Notes under the pieces: generated by a model
The model's database searches: none
Seen by the model: the letters and a program-made list of their open reading frames with translations, nothing else
Told to the model about the DNA's origin: nothing
Program-made: the position numbers and the translations under genes
Part shown: positions 1 through 5,385 of the stretch, piece by piece
Numbering within the stretch: position 1 is the stretch's first letter
How the letters are laid out: every line of letters begins with the position of its first letter
Assembly: GCA_021802375.1 (NCBI GenBank)
Contig: JAKAAL010000206.1
Location: forward strand, 1-7,079
Direction: 5' to 3'
Length of the DNA: 7,079 bases
Source: Bacillota bacterium
GTDB lineage: Bacteria > Bacillota_E > Sulfobacillia > Sulfobacillales > Sulfobacillaceae

Positions 1-1
1 T

Positions 2-310
2 GACGCACTCCCGTGGTACCCGGATCACGGCACGATGGAACAGTATCACAGCGAGGTCGAGACGGATATGCATTGAGAGCGGTTGCCGTCTGGCAAGGTT
101 GCCGCCAACCAACTCGTTCGCCATCTGGCGTGTCTGACGTACAACCTCTTGCGTATCATTGGCCAGGCGACGGTTGGACGTCAGGATGTGCCTCTCCGTA
201 ATGCCGCCAAGTTAGTCGCCCATGCCAGCCAATACCGCATTCGTTACGGTCGGGGTAACCGGTGGGGGCGAGTCACCGGACAACTCTATGCCCACTTCGC
301 GGCGGGCTAG
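2..310 (+). pseudogene. IS1380-family transposase, C-terminal remnant (5' end outside window)
   Basis: This is the tail of a DDE transposase. The frame starting at base 2 reads through EQYHSEVETDM, an in-frame TGA at 74-76, then ERLPSGKVAANQLVRHLA and TYNLLRIIGQ, ending at TAG 308-310. From memory of the family, the block E-Q-x-H-S-E-x-x-T-D-M-x-x-ERLPSGK, followed by a YNLLRxIGQ helix, is typical of IS1380-type C-termini and carries the last acidic catalytic residue. The TGA falls where homologues have an ordinary residue, usually leucine, just before ERLPSGK, so the gene is probably dead. The part after the YNLLR helix also seems shorter than usual, which may mean an internal loss; this is an impression only. 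No terminal inverted repeat or target-site duplication could be identified downstream, so the element boundary is not placed. An intact element is excluded only for the visible part. Confidence 0.72.
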
Positions 311-558
311 CCGCCGCGCCGTCCGACGAATAAAAAAATCGCGATCAAAGATATCGACTCGCGACGATGTCGGGCTAGTCATGTGGTGCCGAACTCGGAA
401 CGTCCCCGTGGATCTGGTCAGGACCCGCCGAGGGCGTGAGCACGGCGCCTATCTTCGGGAATATGCGTCCATTCGGCTGTGCTTTAGAGCTAGCCACCTT
501 ATTTAGAGGGGGTCACTGCTACTTGTCACGGATTCAGGAAATTACTTTTCGGTTATCT
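311..558. other. Spacer between transposase remnant and toxin gene; no gene recognised
   Basis: No open frame on either strand here looks like a protein. The stretch probably contains the end of the IS1380-like element and the 3' flank of the toxin gene. I saw no hairpin followed by a T-run that would terminate the minus-strand toxin transcript, and no clear inverted repeat that would mark the IS end. A short direct repeat, GTCAC, occurs twice at about 511-528, but it is too short to mean much. Confidence 0.5.
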
Positions 559-972
559 TCAATCGACTGGATCCCACACTTTAAGTTGATCAAAGTACTG
601 ACGATAGAAACCTCTATCACGCGTAAGAAGTCGGCTGGATTGGCACACGGCGTGAGCAACAATCAAAAAATCCGGGAGGACATGTTGCCGAACCTGAAAC
701 GCCGTTCCGCAGGAGGGGCACCAGGTCCGAATGTGAGCGTCCACCATTGTTGCGGTATCCAGTAACTCCCATTGAATTCCGAATTCCTCCAAAAACTTGG
801 ATAGTTGATCTGCAGTATCAAAATACGCAGCCAATTCGGCAAACACCGTATCACAGACAACCACTAATCCTTCCCTAACCGATTGCACTAAAGCCGTTAT
901 AGACGATTGGGCAAAACTGGGATCATCTAACAATATATCGAAGAGAATGTTAGTATCTTCGGCGGTTTTCAT
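559..972 (-). CDS. PIN-domain ribonuclease toxin, VapC type
   Basis: This 137-residue protein is a complete PIN domain, the metal-dependent RNase fold of VapC toxins, which cut specific RNAs to stop growth. All four usual acidic positions are visible: D6 in EDTNILFDIL, E46 in VFAELAAYF, D101 in LPDFLIVAHA and D119 in LLTRDRGFY. The length is normal for the family. The start is ATG at 972, overlapping by four bases (ATGA) the stop of the restored antitoxin frame upstream. No good Shine-Dalgarno sequence precedes it, so translation is probably coupled to the antitoxin. One oddity is a CPSC pair (C85, C88) just before the LPDF motif, in a segment that is usually an arginine-rich loop. A single CxxC may bind metal in a dimer or be the leftover of a zinc ribbon. 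The family is well supported from the motifs; the RNA target is unknown. Confidence 0.85.
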   Translation of the reverse strand: MKTAEDTNILFDILLDDPSFAQSSITALVQSVREGLVVVCDTVFAELAAYFDTADQLSKFLEEFGIQWELLDTATMVDAHIRTWCPSCGTAFQVRQHVLPDFLIVAHAVCQSSRLLTRDRGFYRQYFDQLKVWDPVD

Positions 973-1192
973 CGATCGCGAAGTTCCCGCATAATTGATG
1001 AGGTATCGTGATTATCATCGTCTTTCAAGTATCCACGCCATCGTTCTATCGCTTCGGGAGATATTTTTTTCGGAGCATTATCATGTCATTCACTACAACA
1101 AACTCCACCTCTGTGCCCAGTTGTAACCCCATAACGTCTCTGATCGCCTTGGGAATTGCGACCTGTCCTTTTTGAGTAAGTACGGACACCAC
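969..1192 (-). pseudogene. SpoVT/AbrB-type (VapB-like) antitoxin, frame split by one base in an A7 run
   Basis: The minus-strand frame from GTG at 1192 encodes VSVLTQKGQVAIPKAIRDVM followed by GLQLGTEVEF, the hallmark swapped-hairpin DNA-binding domain of AbrB/MazE-like antitoxins. After residues LRKK this frame runs into TAG at 1048-1046, giving only 48 residues. One frame over, translation continues as ISPEAIERWRGYLKDDD and on to RELRDR, ending at TGA 971-969 inside the toxin start (ATGA). Joined, the product is 74 residues, a normal antitoxin length. The join lies at seven A residues (1064-1070), so one extra A, or a -1 slip, restores the protein. The 48-residue form keeps DNA binding but lacks the C-terminal part that normally neutralises the toxin. 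It has no ATG start: TAA directly precedes two GTG codons (1192 and 1189), and AGGGGG at 1198-1203 fits either. It could be a decayed gene, a sequencing error, or a frameshift-regulated gene. I call it a broken gene because the break is what the sequence shows. Confidence 0.75.
1064..1070 (-). other. A AAA AAA slippery heptamer in antitoxin gene
   Basis: In the antitoxin frame the codons are CGA AAA AAA TAT, so the run forms a zero-frame A AAA AAA heptamer, which fits the X XXY YYZ pattern of -1 ribosomal frameshift sites. A slip of -1 reads on as ATA TCT CCC GAA, exactly the frame that completes the antitoxin. The same run could also allow RNA-polymerase slippage or replication slippage. I saw no strong hairpin directly downstream and no clear upstream Shine-Dalgarno stimulator, which weakens the ribosomal frameshift reading. 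Confidence 0.45.
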
Positions 1193-1197
1193 TTACA

Positions 1198-1203
1198 CCC
1201 CCT
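1198..1203 (-). promoter_or_regulatory. Ribosome binding site of the antitoxin gene
   Basis: AGGGGG on the minus strand ends five bases before the GTG at 1192 and eight bases before the GTG at 1189. An in-frame TAA lies between it and the first GTG, so the start must be one of these two GTG codons. Spacing slightly favours the second, while the usual N-terminus MVSVLTQKG favours the first. Confidence 0.5.
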
Positions 1204-1210
1204 GCATCCA

Positions 1211-1247
1211 TAGTAATACTAGTTTAGTAATAATTCAGGAGTATTAC
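1211..1247. promoter_or_regulatory. Repeated TAGTAATACT-type motifs, candidate antitoxin operator
   Basis: Just upstream of the antitoxin start, GTAATACT (1213-1220) and its reverse complement AGTATTAC (1240-1247) form an 8-bp inverted repeat. TAGTAATA occurs at 1211-1218 and again at 1225-1232, 14 bases apart. AbrB-like antitoxins normally repress their own promoter through such paired sites, so this is a reasonable operator. I could not pick out a confident -10/-35 pair, although the region is AT-rich as a promoter would be. Confidence 0.4.
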
Positions 1248-1635
1248 CAGGCCGATTGCTCAGGACCTTATGTTCTTGAAAACCGTATTTTGCATCCTAA
1301 CCAAATGTTTCTCATGGTAAAATGTGGTGTTTAGATGATGGTGCGGCGGGTGCAGAACCCATAAATAGCTAGAACATCCCGCTATGAAATGGTCCCCTCT
1401 GCCGAATCATTTGGTATGAAGACGACGACACACTCCGAATCGACCGTACAATTCATTTCCGTCTAAGTCGCATTCGAGGGGCAGCCAACCGCCCGCTCCA
1501 GCCGGGATCTGGGGGGTCTTGAGTGATCGCGGAGTTCCCACAAGTTCCCATTTTCGGGGCAGGAAGAAGTCGAAGTGTGCAATCACGCACCGATTTTATG
1601 GAAGAATATGTTTCGTTATCGACGAATTCCCAGGT
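1248..1635. other. Intergenic stretch with no recognised gene
   Basis: This holds no frame that I recognise as a protein. A minus-strand frame of 67 residues at 1453-1656 overlaps the terminator hairpin and has no family resemblance that I can defend. The stretch from about 1480 to 1560 is richer in G and C than its surroundings, and AGTTCCCA occurs twice (1533-1540 and 1543-1550). It may be a relic of a mobile element, given the transposase fragment nearby, but nothing decisive is visible. No tRNA-like cloverleaf or riboswitch pattern was noticed. Confidence 0.4.
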
Positions 1636-1678
1636 AAAAACACATTGCGGGCTCATTTAAAAAGCCCGCAATGTGTTT
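1636..1678 (-). terminator. Rho-independent terminator of the kor/flavoprotein/dehydrogenase operon
   Basis: Arms at 1638-1653 and 1663-1678 pair perfectly over 16 bases (AAACACATTGCGGGCT with its reverse complement) around a 9-base loop. Read on the minus strand, the second arm runs into five T residues (1640-1636). It starts 32 bases after the stop of the acyl-CoA dehydrogenase gene, as expected for the end of that operon. In the plus direction only three T residues follow, so it is weaker that way. Confidence 0.9.
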
Positions 1679-1710
1679 AAGGACCGTCCATCGTATGCCC
1701 TTCGCGAGTC

Positions 1711-2874
1711 TCAAAAGGCTGCGATCTGGGTGAGGTCGCGACCGACGATTAGGGTATGAATCTCATAAGTACCTTCATACGTATCGACAGTTTCTAGATT
1801 GGCGAGATGGCGCATTGCAGAGTAATCTACGCTGATGCCATTACCGCCAAGTAATTCCCGGGCCATCCGAGCCACTTTCAGGGCGTTTCGTGCGTTATCA
1901 CGTTTCGCGAGTGATACTTGGGGATAACGGAGACGACCACTTTGGTACAGTTGTCCTAAGCGGTAGGCCACCAGCTGGCTGTGCACGATGCGGCTAATCA
2001 TGTCGGTTAACCGTTCTTGTACCAATTGCGTGGCTGATACCGCACGAGAAAACACAATCCGGCTTGACGTATAATTTAATGCTTCGTCAAAACAAGCTTG
2101 GGCAGCGCCTACGGTACCCCACGCGATCCCGTAGCGCGCTTGGGTTAGACAGGATAGGGGGGCTGATAATCCTTCCGCTAAGGGAAGCTGGTTTTCGAAT
2201 GGAACCACCACGTCATCGAGATGGAGATCAGAGGTCACGGACATGCGCATTGATATCTTGGTTTTAATGTCCTGGGCCGAAAATCCCGAGGTGTCCGTGG
2301 GAATGATAAAGCCGCGGATGGTGTCATCTTCATCCCGGGCCCAGATAATGGCCACGTGAGCTATCGATCCATTGGTGATCCACCGTTTGGCGCCTGAAAG
2401 AACCCAACCCTGGTCAGTCTTACGGGCCCGAGTGCGCATACTGCCTGGGTCTGAACCAGCGTCAGGTTCGGTTAGCCCGAAGCATCCAATCACCTCGCCT
2501 TGGGCCATTCGGGGGAGCCAGTACAACCGCTGTTCTTCCGAACCCCAACGGTATATAGCATACATGGCCAACCCACTTTGTACAGAAGCAAACGACCGCA
2601 GTCCAGAGTCGGCATATTCGAGTTCCTGCATCATAAGCCCATAGGCAATAGGGGAAAGCTCAGATCCTCCGTATTTTTCAGGTAAGGTTGCCCCAAAAAT
2701 CCCCAAATTGGCCAATTGGCCGACGAGTTCCCGGGGGAATCGACCTTCAAGCCAAAGAGTTCCTACCTGCGGGAATATGGTGTGCCGTACAAATCGTGCA
2801 ACGACGTCTCGAATGTGCTTTTCTTCTGTGCTCAAAAGGTCTTCAACGACGAAGTAGTCCGTTGTTGCAACCAT
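1711..2874 (-). CDS. Acyl-CoA dehydrogenase, glutaryl-CoA dehydrogenase-like
   Basis: This 387-residue flavoprotein is full length for the acyl-CoA dehydrogenase family, which oxidises an acyl-CoA to its 2,3-enoyl-CoA and passes electrons to an electron carrier. Family signatures are CFGLTEPDAGSDPGS (131-145), KRWITNGS (163-170) near the flavin and LLGGNGIS (341-348). Details point to the glutaryl-CoA branch: ELEYADSGLRSFASVQSGL (84-102) with R93, which matches the arginine that holds the glutaryl carboxylate; RYGIAWG (247-253); and DTYEGTYEIH (364-373), whose E367 is the expected catalytic base. That branch makes crotonyl-CoA plus CO2. The start is ATG at 2874, with AAAGGA about ten bases upstream. 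It begins 29 bases after the flavoprotein gene and is the last gene before the terminator. It could instead be a short-chain acyl-CoA dehydrogenase, but the conserved R93 and YEGT context argue for glutaryl-CoA. Family certain; substrate probable. Confidence 0.85.
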   Translation of the reverse strand: MVATTDYFVVEDLLSTEEKHIRDVVARFVRHTIFPQVGTLWLEGRFPRELVGQLANLGIFGATLPEKYGGSELSPIAYGLMMQELEYADSGLRSFASVQSGLAMYAIYRWGSEEQRLYWLPRMAQGEVIGCFGLTEPDAGSDPGSMRTRARKTDQGWVLSGAKRWITNGSIAHVAIIWARDEDDTIRGFIIPTDTSGFSAQDIKTKISMRMSVTSDLHLDDVVVPFENQLPLAEGLSAPLSCLTQARYGIAWGTVGAAQACFDEALNYTSSRIVFSRAVSATQLVQERLTDMISRIVHSQLVAYRLGQLYQSGRLRYPQVSLAKRDNARNALKVARMARELLGGNGISVDYSAMRHLANLETVDTYEGTYEIHTLIVGRDLTQIAAF

Positions 2875-2903
2875 TGTGCTATCGTCCTTTCACACCAGAA
2901 ATC

Positions 2904-4202
2904 TTAGATGGCATGCCGTGCTTCAGAAAGCCTTCGCCCGAAGATGCCGGTCATACCGGATGTCTCTACCCGCATCCGAATGGCTTCATGGTCGATGGTA
3001 TAGAGTCCTTTTTCTCGCATGCGATGGAAGTAGACAGAACCCGAAAAAGTGTATTTATTCCCTAAACCAGCAGGTACTAACATGCGTTCTGCAGTCCAAC
3101 TAATGGCATCGCCAATCGCGAGGTTGGTAGGGATCGTAATTGGGGCGTATCCCATCGAAATTCTGGTCGCATTGTGGCCCGCCAGAACGCCTGTAACGAT
3201 AGCTTCCGTGTGACCCACTAAGGGTCCGGCCTTTTCTCCGCACGCATAGAGGTTATTGATTCCTTGGACTTTTAGGGTATTGTCTCGGGGAGCTATACCC
3301 AAGAAGCGTACCGAGTTCGCTACACCGCCTGAATAGGGATCAATATAGCGAGCTGCCTCAAAACCGGGAACCGCGCGTAGCCGATTAAGATCCATGTAGG
3401 GAACCATGAGCTTGGGATGACCCGTGTTTAGGATAACCAAATTTTCTCCGTATTCCGGTTCGGCGTACTGTTGACACGCCTTCAACGTTAGCTTGTTTGC
3501 ATCCTGTAAATCCTGAGGTAGAGGAACGACCACAAGCCCATTACGTTCCAGTTCTTCAATAATGGCGGGGTCTATCGATTCTTTGGCTAGTTCACACGAA
3601 CCGCTGTACGCCCCAACCTTTCCAGTTGCGGTGGTGGCTACCATCTCAGGTACTCCGGCTAAAGCGGCGACACCGACTCGACCGCCAAATGTATGGCAGC
3701 GCAAGACACACATCATGCAACCATGACCGTATCGTTCACACCCGCCAGGTGGGCCGGCACTACCCGTGGCGTCTACAAAAGCATCTCCGCTAATGACCTC
3801 ACTGCCGTATGGGGAGACCGCAAGGATCGTCTGACCTTCCATCTGTACCGCAGTGATCCGACTTTGGAGCCGCACATCCACACCGGCCTCTTTAAGGGCA
3901 TGGCGAACCGCCGGTTCGATTCGGGTAACGTCATACAGACTGGAATGGCGGTGATGAGGGAAGTCCAGATTTTTGTGCAAAGACAAACTGTCAGTGATCT
4001 CAAAGAAAGTACCGCTGCCCATAGCGATCATTTCTTCAGCAGCCGTGTAACGGCCGTTATTGCGCATGATACCTCCCACCAGACCGGTGCCGAGAAGCAT
4101 ATCAGCCCGTTCTAGAAGGATTACCTCAGCCCCTGCTTGGGCAGCGGCCAGGGCCGCCGCGGAGCCGGACCAACCTCCGCCAATCACAACGACTCGCGCC
4201 AT
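2904..4202 (-). CDS. FAD-dependent oxidoreductase with cysteine cluster, unknown substrate
   Basis: This 432-residue protein has an N-terminal Rossmann nucleotide-binding fold, VVVIGGGWSGSAAALAAAQAG (4-24) ending in E31, which binds the ADP part of FAD. A second flavin-contact segment follows late, NNLYACGEKAGPLVGHTEAI (316-335), recalling the layout of the GidA/TrmFO superfamily. In the middle is C155-x6-C162-x2-C165-x3-C169, then HTFGGRVGV, which could bind an iron-sulfur cluster or form redox disulfides. I recall uncharacterised homologues in anaerobic Firmicutes with the same cysteine pattern, but no known function. No signal peptide or membrane segment is seen, so it is cytoplasmic. The start, ATG at 4202, has a strong AAGGAGG eight bases upstream that lies inside the end of the beta-subunit gene, whose stop is four bases away. 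The tight coupling suggests it works with the ferredoxin oxidoreductase, perhaps as an electron acceptor; that is inference. Confidence 0.75.
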   Translation of the reverse strand: MARVVVIGGGWSGSAAALAAAQAGAEVILLERADMLLGTGLVGGIMRNNGRYTAAEEMIAMGSGTFFEITDSLSLHKNLDFPHHRHSSLYDVTRIEPAVRHALKEAGVDVRLQSRITAVQMEGQTILAVSPYGSEVISGDAFVDATGSAGPPGGCERYGHGCMMCVLRCHTFGGRVGVAALAGVPEMVATTATGKVGAYSGSCELAKESIDPAIIEELERNGLVVVPLPQDLQDANKLTLKACQQYAEPEYGENLVILNTGHPKLMVPYMDLNRLRAVPGFEAARYIDPYSGGVANSVRFLGIAPRDNTLKVQGINNLYACGEKAGPLVGHTEAIVTGVLAGHNATRISMGYAPITIPTNLAIGDAISWTAERMLVPAGLGNKYTFSGSVYFHRMREKGLYTIDHEAIRMRVETSGMTGIFGRRLSEARHAI

Positions 4203-4206
4203 TTGT

Positions 4207-5022
4207 TCAGCCTCCTTTTATACTACTTTCCTGCAGTTGGCGATAGGTGTCGGTCCATTCCGGCGCCACGCTCTGGTGCAGGACCCCGATAGGGAACTCA
4301 TCTTGATTGGTTGGTGTTTGTTCACTGGGGATGGCATGAGACTCCATCCATTTCAATGCGTCAAAACCGGCTTCCCGGTGGTTCAAACGTCCTTGATAGG
4401 TTGGGCATGAGGAAATAATCTCCACACAACTGAATCCATGGTTCATAATGGCCAGTTTAATGACGTGTGTGGTTAAATCGAAGTGATATGCAGTGGACCG
4501 AGCCACAAATGTGGCCCCGGCCCCGATCGTAACTTGAGCCAAATCAAACGGTCGTTCCAAATGACCGAAAGGTGACGTGGTGGTGATATCACCTGAGTGG
4601 GTAGTGGGGCCAAATTGCCCCCCCGTCATCCCATAGATCCCGTTTTGGTATACGATCAAGGTAAGATCGATATTGCGTCGGGCCGCATGAATTAAATGGT
4701 TGCCGCCAATAGCAGCGGCATCGCCGTCTCCGGTTACGACAATGACCTTTAAATCCGGGCGGGCTATTTTGACACCGGTCGCGAAAGCCAGAGCCCTTCC
4801 GTGTGTGGTATGCATGGTGCCAAAGTCCAAAATCACGTTGGTTCGGGATGCGCACCCAATGCCAGAAACGAACACGGTCTGGTCCGGGTCCAATTGCAAA
4901 TCCATCACGGCTTTTAACAAAGCCTTGGTGATAATGCCGTGTGAGCATCCAGGGCACCAAATATGAGGTAATTTGGGACGCATGTAGGATTCCAACATGG
5001 ATCCCGTGTCAACGTATCGCAT
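4207..5022 (-). CDS. korB: 2-oxoacid:ferredoxin oxidoreductase, beta (thiamine diphosphate) subunit
   Basis: This 271-residue subunit holds the thiamine diphosphate where the 2-oxoacid is decarboxylated. The cofactor/Mg motif is GDGDAAAIGGNHLIHAARRN (98-117), continuing to N127 and YGMTGGQ (130-136). Cysteines C23 and C26 in IWCPGCSHG, C57 in GIGCASR and C206 in SSCPTY are in the places where KorB-type proteins ligate a [4Fe-4S] cluster near the thiamine. The length suits the short KorB type and not the large pyruvate:ferredoxin oxidoreductase. The start is ATG at 5022, with GAGGGTG about ten bases upstream; a shorter start at M9 is possible but has a poorer context. It follows the ferredoxin subunit gene by 40 bases. 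The substrate cannot be read off: 2-oxoglutarate is the default, with 2-oxoadipate or branched 2-oxoacids possible. Confidence 0.9.
   Translation of the reverse strand: MRYVDTGSMLESYMRPKLPHIWCPGCSHGIITKALLKAVMDLQLDPDQTVFVSGIGCASRTNVILDFGTMHTTHGRALAFATGVKIARPDLKVIVVTGDGDAAAIGGNHLIHAARRNIDLTLIVYQNGIYGMTGGQFGPTTHSGDITTTSPFGHLERPFDLAQVTIGAGATFVARSTAYHFDLTTHVIKLAIMNHGFSCVEIISSCPTYQGRLNHREAGFDALKWMESHAIPSEQTPTNQDEFPIGVLHQSVAPEWTDTYRQLQESSIKGG
4211..4217 (-). promoter_or_regulatory. Shine-Dalgarno of the flavoprotein gene, inside the end of the beta subunit gene
   Basis: AAGGAGG lies eight bases before the flavoprotein ATG (4202). It also encodes the last Lys-Gly-Gly codons of the beta subunit just before its TGA at 4209-4207. 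The shared use supports coupled translation of the two genes. Confidence 0.75.
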
Positions 5023-5062
5023 TGTTTTTCGACACCCTCTTTGTACTGGAATTTAAGAGGTT

Positions 5063-5362
5063 CTACCAGGCCTTGTCGCCTCTCAGGATAATTGCGAAGT
5101 CTGGGCAGTACATTTCGCATTTCTCGCACCAAATGCATTGGTCTTGTTGAGCGACCAAAGGTCCACCATCCGGTGCCGCTTGGTAAACATCTTCGGGACA
5201 AACCGAGATGCAGATCCCGCATTTTTTGCAGTAATTATGGTTAATCAGAATTACGGGCCGCTCTTGATTGTGATGCCATTCCTCTCCCTCAAGGGCGACC
5301 GATGGTTCAAGTGGCCCTTCCACCGAATACCCCTTTAAACGAATTTCGAGTTTGCCGTTCAC
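5063..5362 (-). CDS. korD: 2-oxoacid:ferredoxin oxidoreductase, ferredoxin-like delta subunit (two [4Fe-4S])
   Basis: This 99-residue protein carries two classic 4Fe-4S motifs. The first is CKKCGICISVCPEDV with C45, C48, C51 and C55; the second is CIWCEKCEMYCPDFAI with C76, C79, C82 and C86. It is the intramolecular wire that takes electrons from the beta subunit cluster to external ferredoxin. The first 40 residues are an extension without cysteine, common in KorD/VorD proteins. The start is GTG at 5362, chosen because a near-perfect AAGGAGG sits seven bases upstream (5370-5376) and no ATG fits. It follows the alpha-gamma gene by 23 bases and precedes the beta gene by 40 bases. It could be named VorD or PorD in another naming scheme; the subunit role is clear, the substrate class is not. 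Confidence 0.9.
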   Translation of the reverse strand: MNGKLEIRLKGYSVEGPLEPSVALEGEEWHHNQERPVILINHNYCKKCGICISVCPEDVYQAAPDGGPLVAQQDQCIWCEKCEMYCPDFAIILRGDKAW

Positions 5363-5369
5363 GGTGCTC

Positions 5370-5376
5370 CCTCCTT
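5370..5376 (-). promoter_or_regulatory. Shine-Dalgarno that fixes the GTG start of the ferredoxin subunit
   Basis: AAGGAGG on the minus strand stands seven bases before GTG at 5362, the only sensible start in the region. It lies in the 23-base gap after the alpha-gamma gene stop (TAA, 5388-5386). Confidence 0.8.
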
Positions 5377-5385
5377 GCCTAACGA

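Noticed and set aside
1276..1323. A plus-strand promoter from TTGAAA (1276) and TAAAAT (1318).
   Set aside because: The boxes are 36 bases apart, far from the usual 16-18, and no plus-strand gene follows.
974..1541. Near-identical 17-base words GATCGCGAAGTTCCCGC (974-990) and GATCGCGGAGTTCCCAC (1525-1541) as a possible repeat pair.
   Set aside because: With two mismatches, a few such pairs are expected by chance in a window this size, and the first copy lies inside the antitoxin coding end.
1453..1656. A 67-residue minus-strand open frame as a small gene.
   Set aside because: It starts inside the operon terminator hairpin, has no convincing ribosome binding site and shows no protein-like motif that I can defend.
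3693..4115. A 140-residue plus-strand open frame opposite the flavoprotein gene.
   Set aside because: It is a shadow of the strongly motif-supported minus-strand gene and has no recognisable features.
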